Of a stretch of 64,000 nt of DNA, positions 18,700 to 27,078 are shown one piece after another. The notes under the pieces are model-generated. The model was not told the DNA's origin. It ran no database searches and saw nothing but the letters and a program-made list of their open reading frames with translations. The first letter of the stretch is position 1. Each line of letters begins with the position of its first letter. Both the position numbers and the translations under genes were made by a program. This DNA comes from an uncultured Pelagibacteraceae bacterium (GTDB taxonomy: Bacteria; Pseudomonadota; Alphaproteobacteria; Pelagibacterales; Pelagibacteraceae): contig CACNVR010000005.1 of assembly GCA_902623975.1 (NCBI GenBank), positions 1 to 64,000 of the forward strand, in the 5' to 3' direction.

Positions 18700-18779
18700 T
18701 TTTATACAGTGGGTTATATTGTTTTAAAAAATAGCGGGTTTAAAAAAAAAATTATACATAATTATAAACAACTTTTACA

Positions 18780-20789
18780 ATGTTAATAAATAAAAAAACG
18801 ATATTAAAAATATTCTTATATTTTATAGGTTTAATCTTAATATTTATATTATTTGAACTTTTCTCTTTTGATAAATATTATATCAATAAATCCTCCATTA
18901 CTTTTAATGTGGATAATGTGCGGAATCCACAAGTTAAAAAAATTGTTAGAACAGTTGATAATTTAGGCGGTGAGCTTTATTTAAATTTAAGTAAAAAAAA
19001 AAAAGATGAATTTTACGAAATTGATTTAGAAAAATATAACAATCTACCAAACGTGGTAGAAATTAAAGTAGATGATAAAAACTTAACGCTTTCAAATAAT
19101 AAAAATGAAAACAACAGCAAAAACTGGCCAAGAAGTCATGGAAATCATTCATCAAACAAGTTTTCTTTATTAGATCAAATTAATTCAAACAATATTAATT
19201 CATTAGATCTCGCATGGACTTATAAATTTTCAAAAAAAGGAGTGGTTCCTGGAAACGCAATATTCTTCGAAGGTAAAATTTATGTGTCCTCACCAGGTAA
19301 ATCATTAATTGCCTTAGACGCTTTAAGTGGCAAAAAAATATGGGAACGAAACACAGAGGGTAAAGCAGCAGTAAGAGGTTTAATGATACACGAAAATAAA
19401 AACATATACTTTTGCGATCAGAAAAATTTAATATCTATTAACTCAAAAGATGGAAATTTAAACTTAAATTTTGGTAATAGTGGTAAAATAAAACTTAAAC
19501 ACAAATGTCAGACAACACCAGTAATTCTTGATAATGAAATAATAATAGCAACTTTTGAACCGGGGATAGAAGTCTATGATTTAGAAAGTGGAAAAATAAG
19601 ATGGAAATATTTTTTAAAAGAAAAAAACAAAGAATTCTTCAGATATGGAGGTAAAAGATATGACTACTCTGGTGGAAACCCATGGGGAGGTATATCTGCT
19701 GATACAAACAGGAAAATTGTATATGTTTCAACTGGTAACGCTGGAAGATTTTATGAAGGAACTAGTAGACCAGGTGACAATAAATATTCTAACTCTGTTA
19801 TAGCAATCGACATATCCTCAAAAGAGATGTTGTGGGAATTTCAAGAAATAGCACATGATATATGGAATTATGACATTGCTTCCCCACCAATTCTTACATC
19901 AATTATTAAAGATGGTAAAAAAATTGACGTTGTCATAGCTCCAACAAAATTTGGAAATACACTAGTCTTAGATAGGCTAACTGGAAAAAGTCTTTATGAT
20001 TATAAAAAAATAAAGGTACCATTATCAAAAATACCTGGAGAAAAAACAGCATTTTATCAAAAAAAATTTTCTCTACCTGAGCCTTTTTCTAGACAATTTT
20101 TTAGAAAAAATGATGTAACAAATTTATTCCCAGAGAGCACTGAATTTGTTACTAAAAAAATTAAAAATGCTTCTTATGGTTTTTTTACGCCAAATTCTAT
20201 AAATAAAAAAAATATTGTTTATAAGGGTGGAGCTCAATGGATGGGAGCGAGTGTTGATCATCTTACTGGGACAATGTTTGTAAATTCAAGTGACATACCA
20301 AGTTTCTTGTGGCTAGAAAAAGCAAAAAGTAAAAATTCTTATTATCGTTACAGTTCGAACTTTGAAATTATAAAAGATCAATTTGGCTATCCCGGTTCTA
20401 AGCCTCCATGGGGTAATTTAACGTCAATAAATTTGAATAATGGTAAAATAAATTGGAGAATTCCATTTGGTGAATATGAGGAACTTACAAAGAAGAATAT
20501 ACCTTTAACAGGAACAGTAAACTTTGGTGGAGTAACTGCTACTGCAGGTAATTTAGTTTTTGCCACGGGCACAGTAGATAATAAAGTAAGAGCCTATAGA
20601 GCGACTGACGGTAAAGAATTGTGGAGCTATAAAATGAAATATCTTGGTTCTAGCCCGCCAACTATATTTGAATATAATAATGATCAATATATTTTAGTTG
20701 TTGCAACTGGGAGCCAAACTATTAAATCACAATTTCCTGATCAAACCGAATTTGGTGATATGATGTATGTTTTTAAATTAAAAGATTGA
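18780..20789 (+). CDS. membrane-anchored PQQ-dependent (quinoprotein) dehydrogenase
   Basis: A 669-residue protein with one N-terminal membrane helix (about residues 9-30) followed by about 110 lineage-specific residues and then an eight-bladed quinoprotein propeller starting near NNSKNWPRSHGNHSSNKF. Propeller signatures include SLIALDALSGKKIWE, GGNPWGGISADTNRKIVYVSTGNAG, IAHDIWNYDIASPP, DRLTGKSLYDY and the C-terminal VTATAGNLVFATGTVDNKVRAY. The family oxidises sugars or alcohols in the periplasm, passing electrons to ubiquinone or a cytochrome. The substrate cannot be read from sequence, and no cytochrome domain is present. It directly follows the candidate origin and is not part of the conserved gene order. 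Confidence 0.85.
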   Translation: MLINKKTILKIFLYFIGLILIFILFELFSFDKYYINKSSITFNVDNVRNPQVKKIVRTVDNLGGELYLNLSKKKKDEFYEIDLEKYNNLPNVVEIKVDDKNLTLSNNKNENNSKNWPRSHGNHSSNKFSLLDQINSNNINSLDLAWTYKFSKKGVVPGNAIFFEGKIYVSSPGKSLIALDALSGKKIWERNTEGKAAVRGLMIHENKNIYFCDQKNLISINSKDGNLNLNFGNSGKIKLKHKCQTTPVILDNEIIIATFEPGIEVYDLESGKIRWKYFLKEKNKEFFRYGGKRYDYSGGNPWGGISADTNRKIVYVSTGNAGRFYEGTSRPGDNKYSNSVIAIDISSKEMLWEFQEIAHDIWNYDIASPPILTSIIKDGKKIDVVIAPTKFGNTLVLDRLTGKSLYDYKKIKVPLSKIPGEKTAFYQKKFSLPEPFSRQFFRKNDVTNLFPESTEFVTKKIKNASYGFFTPNSINKKNIVYKGGAQWMGASVDHLTGTMFVNSSDIPSFLWLEKAKSKNSYYRYSSNFEIIKDQFGYPGSKPPWGNLTSINLNNGKINWRIPFGEYEELTKKNIPLTGTVNFGGVTATAGNLVFATGTVDNKVRAYRATDGKELWSYKMKYLGSSPPTIFEYNNDQYILVVATGSQTIKSQFPDQTEFGDMMYVFKLKD

Positions 20790-20790
20790 C

Positions 20791-21420
20791 TTATTTTTTT
20801 TGAAATTTATTTGTAAAAAATTCTTTAATTTTTCGATTTAAACTTCCAATAAAACTTCTTCTGATTAATTTTGGTTTATGATCAATTATTTCCATTCTAT
20901 ACTCAGAGTTTTTTGTTAATGGTATTTGCCATGATTTCCCATATAGAAACTCACATAATTCATTTTGTTTATTAGGAAGTTTTATATAATCAAATTTTTC
21001 ACTTTTTTTGATTGGAAAAATTAAACTTTTTGGGATGTGAAGTGAATGCTCTTCAATATCAATTGAAGATAACCAATTATGTTTTTCAACTATGTAATCT
21101 TTTTTTTTATCGTTAATAAAAAAATAAAAATCAATAAAGGTTTTGGTATCATACTTATTATTTATAAATTGAGTAAAATATTTATTTTCAACCTTTTTGT
21201 TAATTTGAAGATGATTTAATAAACTAATCTTCTCTAATATTTTTTCTTTAAGTTCTATATCTATAAAAAAATCTACATCATCGTCACTTTTGAGAATATT
21301 ATTAGATCTCGTTATTCCAAGAAGTGTCCCATAAAAAATGAAGAAATCAAAATCTTTCAATACTTCTGACACTAATTTAAGATTTTCTAAATTAATCTCT
21401 TCAAGTTTTTTTGTATCCAT
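20791..21420 (-). CDS. LicD-family-like protein (nucleotidyltransferase-like fold)
   Basis: A 209-residue protein whose N-terminal part carries the LicD signature in order: FFIFYGTLLGITRSNNIL (GTLLG at 31-35) and DDDVDFF (acidic residues 46-50), the metal-binding region of these minimal nucleotidyltransferase-fold proteins. Members transfer phosphocholine or related groups to cell-surface glycans, or act in glycosylation; the substrate here is unknown. The C-terminus is basic. It overlaps the upstream methyltransferase by 1 bp, so the two are probably co-transcribed. The pair is strongly A/T-rich and lies where other alphaproteobacteria have no gene between hemE and ppsR. Confidence 0.65.
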   Translation of the reverse strand: MDTKKLEEINLENLKLVSEVLKDFDFFIFYGTLLGITRSNNILKSDDDVDFFIDIELKEKILEKISLLNHLQINKKVENKYFTQFINNKYDTKTFIDFYFFINDKKKDYIVEKHNWLSSIDIEEHSLHIPKSLIFPIKKSEKFDYIKLPNKQNELCEFLYGKSWQIPLTKNSEYRMEIIDHKPKLIRRSFIGSLNRKIKEFFTNKFQKK

Positions 21421-22061
21421 TATATTATTTCTAAAATTATACGAGTTAGGTTTGGGTTATCATTTTTAACAATCGATAGATTTTTTGAGGATTTATTGTA
21501 TTTAATTTTGCAATTTAATTTTGCTTTAATCTTTTTTAAAAATTTTTTATCATCAATTATTCTTCTGAAATGACCTTTTTCAAACTCAACTAATTTATTG
21601 TTTTTTTTTAATTTGATATTTTTAAAAATGAGATCTTTCTTATTTCTAAATTCAAAAAAAACTAATGTTTTTTTCTTTTTAATTTTATTAATTAGTTTGA
21701 ATAATTTATTTTCAGCTACTTCACTGATTGCATGTAAAAAAAATCTTGAATATATAAAATCAAATTTCTCTGTTGTTGTATCTTTTTCTATATCAAAATT
21801 CTTAAATTTAATTTTTTTATTTGAATAAATTAAGTTATTTTTAATAATCTTACTTGAAATATCTATACCCAAAACAGTTAACTTTTTTTTATAAAAATAA
21901 AAACTATCTCTCCCGTTCCCACATCCAATATCTATAATTTTTTTTTCTTTGCGATTTTTACCAATGAATTTCATGGTAAATTTAGCAAAACTAGACTCTT
22001 TTAAAATCTTAACATTGCCATAATAATTGTTCCAATAACTAATAAGTGATTTTTTTTTCAT
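21420..22061 (-). CDS. class I SAM-dependent methyltransferase
   Basis: A 213-residue protein from the ATG at 22061. The SAM motif I is IIDIGCGNGRDS, followed by VLGIDIS (motif II) and FDFIYSRFFLHAI (motif post-II/III). The substrate is unknown. The frame stays open to a TTG at 22109, adding 16 residues, but the ATG start places SYWNNYYG, common at the beginning of such methyltransferases, near the N-terminus. Pairing with the LicD-like gene suggests modification of a surface molecule; this is inference. The composition is very rich in Lys, Asn and Ile, as in low-constraint accessory genes here. Confidence 0.75.
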   Translation of the reverse strand: MKKKSLISYWNNYYGNVKILKESSFAKFTMKFIGKNRKEKKIIDIGCGNGRDSFYFYKKKLTVLGIDISSKIIKNNLIYSNKKIKFKNFDIEKDTTTEKFDFIYSRFFLHAISEVAENKLFKLINKIKKKKTLVFFEFRNKKDLIFKNIKLKKNNKLVEFEKGHFRRIIDDKKFLKKIKAKLNCKIKYNKSSKNLSIVKNDNPNLTRIILEII

Positions 22062-22151
22062 ATTATTTATTTGTATTGAAATTAATTCACCGAGGATTAT
22101 GTTTAACAAATTATTAGTTATATTTATATAGAATATTATTATAAAAAATTA

Positions 22152-22976
22152 ATGAAAAACATTTACCAAATTTATCTTATATCAGACTCGACTGGAGAGA
22201 CACTTGATAGAATTTTTACTGCTATCAAAGCTCAATTCAAAAATATTGAATATAAAATACACACTTACTCATTTACTAGAACAGAAAATCAAATTTTTAG
22301 AATTTTATCTGACGCAGAAAAAGAGGATAATTCAATTATTCTCTATTCTATAGTTGATAGCAACTTAGCCAAGTATCTCGCAAACATTTCAAGTGAAAAA
22401 AAAATACCTTGCTTTGGGATTTTAGGAGATCTTATATTGAGTTTTTCGAAACTTCTTAATCAAAAAGCATCTCATGAACCGAGTGGTCAGTATGCGCTTA
22501 ATGATGAATATTATAAAAGAATTGAAGCTATCCAATTCACAATGAATCATGATGATGGAAATTTGATAAATGATATTAAAAAATCTGATATAATTTTACT
22601 TGGTGTAAGTAGAACTAGTAAGACACCAACAGCTATATACTTAGCTAACAAAGGTTTTAAAACTTCAAACATCCCTTTGGTAAATCAAAATTCTATCCCT
22701 AAAATTCTTAAAGATAATCCAAAATTATCTTGTGTAGTTGGTTTAAGCACTGAACCCGAGAGACTTGTAGATCTTAGAAAAAATAGAATGAATTCACTTA
22801 AAGAAACCGAAAATAAATCATACACAGATCTTGATAAGATTAAGAAAGAAGTTGATGAAGCTAAAAATACTTTTAGAAAATATATGTGGCCAGTAATTGA
22901 TGTCACAAGAAAATCTGTTGAAGAAACAGCTGCCTCAGTAATAAAGATTTACGAAATTTACAAGCAAAATGTTTGA
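22152..22976 (+). CDS. ppsR: pyruvate, phosphate dikinase / PEP synthase regulatory protein (DUF299)
   Basis: A 274-residue bifunctional kinase/pyrophosphorylase that controls PPDK or PEP synthase by reversible phosphorylation of an active-site Thr. The family start YQIYLISDSTGETLD, HEPSGQYALNDEYYKRIEAIQF and the P-loop GVSRTSKT (151-158) are all present, and LRKNRMNSL marks the C-terminal half. It begins the rightward ppsR-maf-aroE-coaE-dnaQ series conserved near alphaproteobacterial origins, and overlaps maf by 8 bp. Confidence 0.93.
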   Translation: MKNIYQIYLISDSTGETLDRIFTAIKAQFKNIEYKIHTYSFTRTENQIFRILSDAEKEDNSIILYSIVDSNLAKYLANISSEKKIPCFGILGDLILSFSKLLNQKASHEPSGQYALNDEYYKRIEAIQFTMNHDDGNLINDIKKSDIILLGVSRTSKTPTAIYLANKGFKTSNIPLVNQNSIPKILKDNPKLSCVVGLSTEPERLVDLRKNRMNSLKETENKSYTDLDKIKKEVDEAKNTFRKYMWPVIDVTRKSVEETAASVIKIYEIYKQNV

Positions 22977-23553
22977 AATAATTCTTGCATCAAAAAGTAA
23001 AGTGAGAAAGGAAATGCTTGATAAAAACAATATATCATCGAAAGTTGTACCTTCAAATGTTGATGAGGAAATTATAAAAAAGGGATTATTAAAAGAAAAT
23101 GCTTCTCCAGAAATAATTTCAAAAAGTTTAGCTGAACTAAAAGCCAATAAAGTTAGTCTAAAAAATAATGATATATTGGTTTTAGGTGCTGATAGCGTTA
23201 TAGATTTAGAAGGAGAATTAATATCTAAACCAAATAATAGGTCTGAAGCCTTAAGAATATTAAAAAAACTTAATGGAAAAAAGCATCATCTAATTAGCTC
23301 TGTTTGTATTTCAAAAAACGGCAATATGATATGGAATTTTACAGATAAGGCATCTTTAAAAATGAAAAGTATGACCGAAAAAGATCTCATGAATTACTTA
23401 TCCAAAATATCAGACGAGGCATTGTATGCTTATAATGTTTATCAAATTGAAGGCGAAGGAAAAAATTTATTTTCCAATATTGAGGGTGATAAAAATACGA
23501 TTATGGGATTACCAATAAAAAAAATCAAAGAATATTTAAGTAATTACAAATAA
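22969..23553 (+). CDS. maf: Maf-like nucleotide pyrophosphatase
   Basis: A 194-residue Maf/YceF/YhdE fold protein. The N-terminal ILASKSKVRKEML matches the substrate-binding (S/T)xSxxR pattern, LGADSVIDLEG carries the catalytic Asp, and KPNNRSEALRILKKLNGK is the next block. Members hydrolyse canonical or modified NTPs (dTTP/UTP/m7GTP depending on subgroup) to monophosphates; I cannot assign the subgroup. Translation is likely coupled to ppsR through the overlap. Confidence 0.9.
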   Translation: MFEIILASKSKVRKEMLDKNNISSKVVPSNVDEEIIKKGLLKENASPEIISKSLAELKANKVSLKNNDILVLGADSVIDLEGELISKPNNRSEALRILKKLNGKKHHLISSVCISKNGNMIWNFTDKASLKMKSMTEKDLMNYLSKISDEALYAYNVYQIEGEGKNLFSNIEGDKNTIMGLPIKKIKEYLSNYK

Positions 23554-23574
23554 AGGTGTTAAAAGAATAAGAAA

Positions 23575-24369
23575 ATGAAAAAATTTTTTGTTATTGGAAA
23601 TCCAATAGATCATTCACTGTCTCCAAAATTACATAATTATTGGTTCAAAAAAAATAATATTGAGGCAATTTATGATAAAAAAGAATTAAATAGTGATAAT
23701 TTAAAAAATTTTATTTCAGGAATTAAAGAAAAAAAAATTTTTGGAATAAATGTAACTGTTCCATTTAAAAAATCCGTTATACCCTTTTTAGATAAACTCA
23801 GCCCAGAAGCAGAGACAACACAATCAGTAAATACTATCTATCTAGATTCAGAAAAAGTTATTGGACATAACACAGATATAATTGGGTTCCAAAATAGTAT
23901 AAGAAACGTTAGCTATGACATTAAGGATAAAAAAATATTACTTTTGGGAGCTGGTGGGGTTGCACCATCTATTATTTTTGCCTTGAATAAAATGAGCGTT
24001 TCAAAAATTTTTGTAAGCAATAGAACTAAGGAAAAAGCTGAAAATCTTAAAGACTATTTCGAAAATTTGATAGTTGTTGATTGGGGTGAAATTCCAAGTT
24101 TTGATATGATTATTAATGCCACAAGCGTTGGTCTCAATAATAATGACAGAATTAATTTAGATCTTTCAAAGATTGAAAAAGGAAAATTTTTTTATGATAT
24201 AATTTATAACCCAGAGGAAACAGAATTTCTAAAATTAGGTAAAAATTTAGGTCACCAGACTGAAAATGGGAAAAAAATGTTTATCTATCAAGCCGCTGAA
24301 TCTTTTCATATATGGCATGGCGTGAAACCCAATGTGGATGAGGATACAAATAAAATCTTAAATCAATGA
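23575..24369 (+). CDS. aroE: shikimate dehydrogenase (NADP+)
   Basis: A 264-residue enzyme reducing 3-dehydroshikimate to shikimate in aromatic amino-acid synthesis. The shikimate-binding NPIDHSLSPKLHN (8-20) and NVTVPFKK (with the catalytic Lys), GHNTDIIGF, the nucleotide-binding GAGGVAPSI and NRT, and INATSVG and GKKMFIYQAAESF near the end are in normal order. It overlaps coaE by 4 bp. Confidence 0.96.
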   Translation: MKKFFVIGNPIDHSLSPKLHNYWFKKNNIEAIYDKKELNSDNLKNFISGIKEKKIFGINVTVPFKKSVIPFLDKLSPEAETTQSVNTIYLDSEKVIGHNTDIIGFQNSIRNVSYDIKDKKILLLGAGGVAPSIIFALNKMSVSKIFVSNRTKEKAENLKDYFENLIVVDWGEIPSFDMIINATSVGLNNNDRINLDLSKIEKGKFFYDIIYNPEETEFLKLGKNLGHQTENGKKMFIYQAAESFHIWHGVKPNVDEDTNKILNQ

Positions 24370-24938
24370 TTAGAATTGGAATTTTAGGAGATATCGGATC
24401 TGGCAAAACTTTTGTAGCAAAAAAATTTGGATATCCAATATTTAATGCTGATGAAGAAGTGGCTAAATTATATAGAAAAGATAAAAAAATTTTTAAAAAA
24501 CTTCAAAAAATTTTGCCAAATTATATTTTTTCTTTTCCAATTAATAAAAAAGAAATATCAGAAGCTATCTTATCTCAAAACAGCAATCTGAAAAAAATAG
24601 TTAAAATTGTTCATTTGGAGATAAGAAAAAAACTTAGAAAGTTCTTAATTAAGAATAAGAATAGTAGAATAGTTGTTTTAGATATACCACTTTTATTAGA
24701 AAATAAGATTAATAAAAAAAAAGATATTCTTATATTTGTTGACTCAAAAAAAAAAGCTATTTTAAAGAGATTAACTAAAAGACCAAATTTTAATAAAAAG
24801 CTATTAATGAAATTTAAAAAAATTCAACTTTCACTTGATTATAAAAAAAGACGATCTCATTTTATAATTAAAAATAATTTTACAAATAAATCTGTTAATC
24901 TAAATATTGAGAATATTTTAAGAAAAATAAACAAATGA
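24366..24938 (+). CDS. coaE: dephospho-CoA kinase
   Basis: A 190-residue P-loop kinase performing the last step of coenzyme A synthesis. GDIGSGKTFVAKKF is the Walker A region (8-21), FNADEEVAKLY the substrate site, VLDIPLLLE the Walker B/ lid entry, and RLTKRPN the lid. Length is close to the family's usual 195-200 residues. It is linked by 4-bp overlaps to aroE upstream and dnaQ downstream. Confidence 0.93.
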   Translation: MIRIGILGDIGSGKTFVAKKFGYPIFNADEEVAKLYRKDKKIFKKLQKILPNYIFSFPINKKEISEAILSQNSNLKKIVKIVHLEIRKKLRKFLIKNKNSRIVVLDIPLLLENKINKKKDILIFVDSKKKAILKRLTKRPNFNKKLLMKFKKIQLSLDYKKRRSHFIIKNNFTNKSVNLNIENILRKINK

Positions 24939-25600
24939 AAGAAATAGTTCTAGATACAGAGACGACTGGCTTATCAGTTAAGGAAGGTCATCGTATTGTT
25001 GAAATAGGCTGTATTGAGTTAGATAATTTAATTCCAACAAATAATAAATTTCATTGTTTTTTAAATCCTCAAAGAAAAGTTTCAGAAAAAGCTTTTCAAG
25101 TTCACGGTTATTCTGATGAATTCTTATCTAAAGAAAAGAAATTTAAAGAAATTGTAGATGATTTTTTGAAGTTCATTAAAAATAAAAGATTAGTTATTCA
25201 TAATGCAGAATTTGATCTTTCACATCTAAATAATGAACTTCAATTGTTAGGAAAAGAAAAAATTAGTAATGAAATTGTCGATACATTAGAATTAGCAAGA
25301 AATAAATATCCTGGCAGTCAAATTAGTTTAGATGCTCTCTGTAAAAAATTTAGAATTGATAATTCAAAAAGGAAAGTACATACTGCCTTAATTGACTGCG
25401 ATTTATTGTCAAAAGTTTATATTAATTTGATTGATCAAAAAGAACCAAAATTGAACTTCAAAGATACAGAGACATTTAATACTGAGAATATTACTGGTAA
25501 TACTTTATACTTTAAAAAAATAATTAATCCATCTAAAGAAGAAATATTAAGTCACAAAAAATTTTTAAATTCAAATTTGAAAAAAAATTTTTTTAATTAA
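24935..25600 (+). CDS. dnaQ: DNA polymerase III epsilon subunit (3'-5' exonuclease)
   Basis: A 221-residue DEDDh exonuclease, the proofreading subunit. ExoI is VLDTETTGL (Asp7, Glu9), ExoII VIHNAEFDLSHLN, and ExoIII HTALIDCDLLSKVY with the catalytic His and Asp. The C-terminal tail that binds the alpha subunit is short. The gene ends in TTAATTAA shared with the convergent secB stop (8-bp overlap). Confidence 0.96.
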   Translation: MKEIVLDTETTGLSVKEGHRIVEIGCIELDNLIPTNNKFHCFLNPQRKVSEKAFQVHGYSDEFLSKEKKFKEIVDDFLKFIKNKRLVIHNAEFDLSHLNNELQLLGKEKISNEIVDTLELARNKYPGSQISLDALCKKFRIDNSKRKVHTALIDCDLLSKVYINLIDQKEPKLNFKDTETFNTENITGNTLYFKKIINPSKEEILSHKKFLNSNLKKNFFN

Positions 25601-26024
25601 ATCGTTCATTATATAATTTATTAAAATCAATTTTTTTTTCCAATTTAATTCCTGGATGACCAGAGTCATGTATTAAGTTAAGAAATACTCTTTCTAAATC
25701 TGAATAAATAGAGTTTGGAACATCACACAAAATAATTTTTTCAAGTTCTTTCTTTTCTTTCACATCATCATTAATTCTTACAACAGATGTATAAACTATC
25801 TCAAAATACGATTTTTTCTCACTAGCTTCCTTGTCTTCAAATTTAAGTGTTGTATTAACTTCTATCAATTTATTTTTAAGTGCCTTGGATGTTATTTCAA
25901 TGTTTAATTGATACTTAGATATATTATCTTTAACAAATAAATAGGTTTCAATATCTGGTGTTTCACTGGACATATCTTTCACATATTTTGTTAAAATTTT
26001 AAATTTTTCGGTCATTTTCGTCAT
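25593..26024 (-). CDS. secB: protein-export chaperone SecB
   Basis: A 143-residue SecB: KYVKDMSSETPDIETY at the N-terminus is the usual Y(I/V)KDxSxExP signature; IEITSKALKNKLIEVNTTLKFE and DSGHPGIKLEKKIDFNKLY are also recognisable, though the family's NPGTLFPYAR-like region is worn down (DVPNSIYSDLERVFL). SecB keeps preproteins unfolded for SecA. The start codon at 26024 or the Met three codons later are both possible. It overlaps the upstream fxsA by 26 bp in another frame. Confidence 0.88.
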   Translation of the reverse strand: MTKMTEKFKILTKYVKDMSSETPDIETYLFVKDNISKYQLNIEITSKALKNKLIEVNTTLKFEDKEASEKKSYFEIVYTSVVRINDDVKEKKELEKIILCDVPNSIYSDLERVFLNLIHDSGHPGIKLEKKIDFNKLYNERFN

Positions 26025-26424
26025 CTATATCTTCAAATTCTCCTTCTATAAAATCTTTTTTCTTTTCAGGTTTATTTTTGAATTTTCCGGATAATTTATA
26101 AAAAATAATTTTTCTGGTTAGAGGAAATATTATTAGGAAACCTAAAAAATCTGTAGCAAATCCTGGTATGATTAATAAAAGTGCAGCAAATGCAATTGCT
26201 GCTCCAGAAATTATTTCATAAGCAGGTAACTCATTTCTTATCATTTGAGTTAGTCCAGATCTTAGAGTGTTTAAACCTTCATACCGAGCATAAATTATAC
26301 CAATAATCGCAGTAATAAATATAAGAGAAATTGTATTAAAAGCTCCAATTTGACTTCCTATCTTTATAAATAGGTAGATCTCAATAATTGGAACTAAAAC
26401 AATTAACAAAATAAGTGTGTTCAT
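25999..26424 (-). CDS. fxsA: FxsA family membrane protein
   Basis: A 141-residue inner-membrane protein. LIVLVPIIEIYLFIKIGSQIG and GLNTLRSGLTQMIRNE, followed by GAAIAFAALLLIIPGFATDFLGFLIIFP, are the FxsA (suppressor of F exclusion of T7) pattern. The C-terminus is charged. Function beyond the phage-related E. coli phenotype is unknown. In alphaproteobacteria fxsA is regularly found next to secB and the Tim44-domain gene, as here. It is divergent from the latter, with 57 bp between starts. Confidence 0.88.
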   Translation of the reverse strand: MNTLILLIVLVPIIEIYLFIKIGSQIGAFNTISLIFITAIIGIIYARYEGLNTLRSGLTQMIRNELPAYEIISGAAIAFAALLLIIPGFATDFLGFLIIFPLTRKIIFYKLSGKFKNKPEKKKDFIEGEFEDIDDENDRKI

Positions 26425-26481
26425 TTGTCTTTAATGTAATTGTTGGTTGAAATTAATCAACATAGTAATTACAATCAAATT

Positions 26482-27078
26482 ATGAATTATAGTTTCGAAT
26501 ATATCGATATAATATTACTTGCGATGATTGCAGGCTTTATTTTTTTGAGATTAAGAGGAATATTAGGTAAAAGATCTGGTTTTGATGGAAAACCACCACC
26601 TCAGTTTCAAGAAGTGCTTAAGAATATGCAATCAGACATTAAAGAGAATGAAAAAGCAGAATTTGACGAGAAAGCTCAAAACGAATTTTTAAATGGTGCA
26701 AAGATTGCATATGAAACAATAATTACTGATTTTAGCGACCAGGATAATAAATTAGTAGCTAGCAAACCTCTTTTAAGCAGAGATATTTATGATCAATTTA
26801 ATAATGCTCTTAAAGAGCGAAATAAAAAAGGTCTTTTTGCTGAAATTACTTTTATTGGAGTAAACTCAGCAAAAATAAAAGAACATAAAAAAATCAATCA
26901 AGTTATGAAAGTTACAGTAGATTTTGTAGGGGAAGTAATTACTTGTATTAGAGATAAAGAAAAAAAAATAGTTTCTGGTGATCCTGAAAAAATTAAAAAA
27001 ATTTATGATACTTGGGTATTCTCGAGGGACACTAATTCAAACAACCCTAATTGGTTGTTAGTCGACACACTTACATAA
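26482..27078 (+). CDS. Tim44-domain protein (TimA-like)
   Basis: A 198-residue protein with one N-terminal membrane helix (YIDIILLAMIAGFIFLRLRG) followed by GKRSGFDGKPPP and a Tim44-like domain (FLNGAKIAYETIITDFSDQD through TWVFSRDTNSNNPNWLLVDT). The bacterial homologue of mitochondrial Tim44 is membrane-bound and of uncertain role. ATG at 26482 is chosen over the upstream TTG at 26440 because it puts the membrane helix at the N-terminus. It is followed immediately by the smr gene; in many alphaproteobacteria mltA lies between them but is absent here. Confidence 0.85.
   Translation: MNYSFEYIDIILLAMIAGFIFLRLRGILGKRSGFDGKPPPQFQEVLKNMQSDIKENEKAEFDEKAQNEFLNGAKIAYETIITDFSDQDNKLVASKPLLSRDIYDQFNNALKERNKKGLFAEITFIGVNSAKIKEHKKINQVMKVTVDFVGEVITCIRDKEKKIVSGDPEKIKKIYDTWVFSRDTNSNNPNWLLVDTLT

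Larger units (their letters stand above)
18506..18779. other. candidate replication origin (oriC) between hemE and the quinoprotein gene
   Basis: This 274-bp stretch is the longest without a gene and is extremely A/T-rich. It holds one exact TTATNCACA DnaA box on the minus strand (18539-18547), three one-mismatch boxes on the plus strand (TTATATACA 18561, TTATACATA 18752, TTATAAACA 18762) and a two-mismatch one (TTATACAGT 18702). A TTAA-N7-TTAA word pair (18658-18672), the CtrA motif of alphaproteobacteria, starts a run of TTAA words. Genes to the left run mostly leftwards and those to the right mostly rightwards. Position next to hemE matches known alphaproteobacterial origins. No experimental or GC-skew support is available here. 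Confidence 0.6.

Noticed and set aside
22062-22151. Origin directly upstream of ppsR
   Set aside because: This 90-bp gap sits where some alphaproteobacterial origins lie relative to ppsR, but it contains no DnaA-box match and is short; the hemE-proximal gap is the better candidate.
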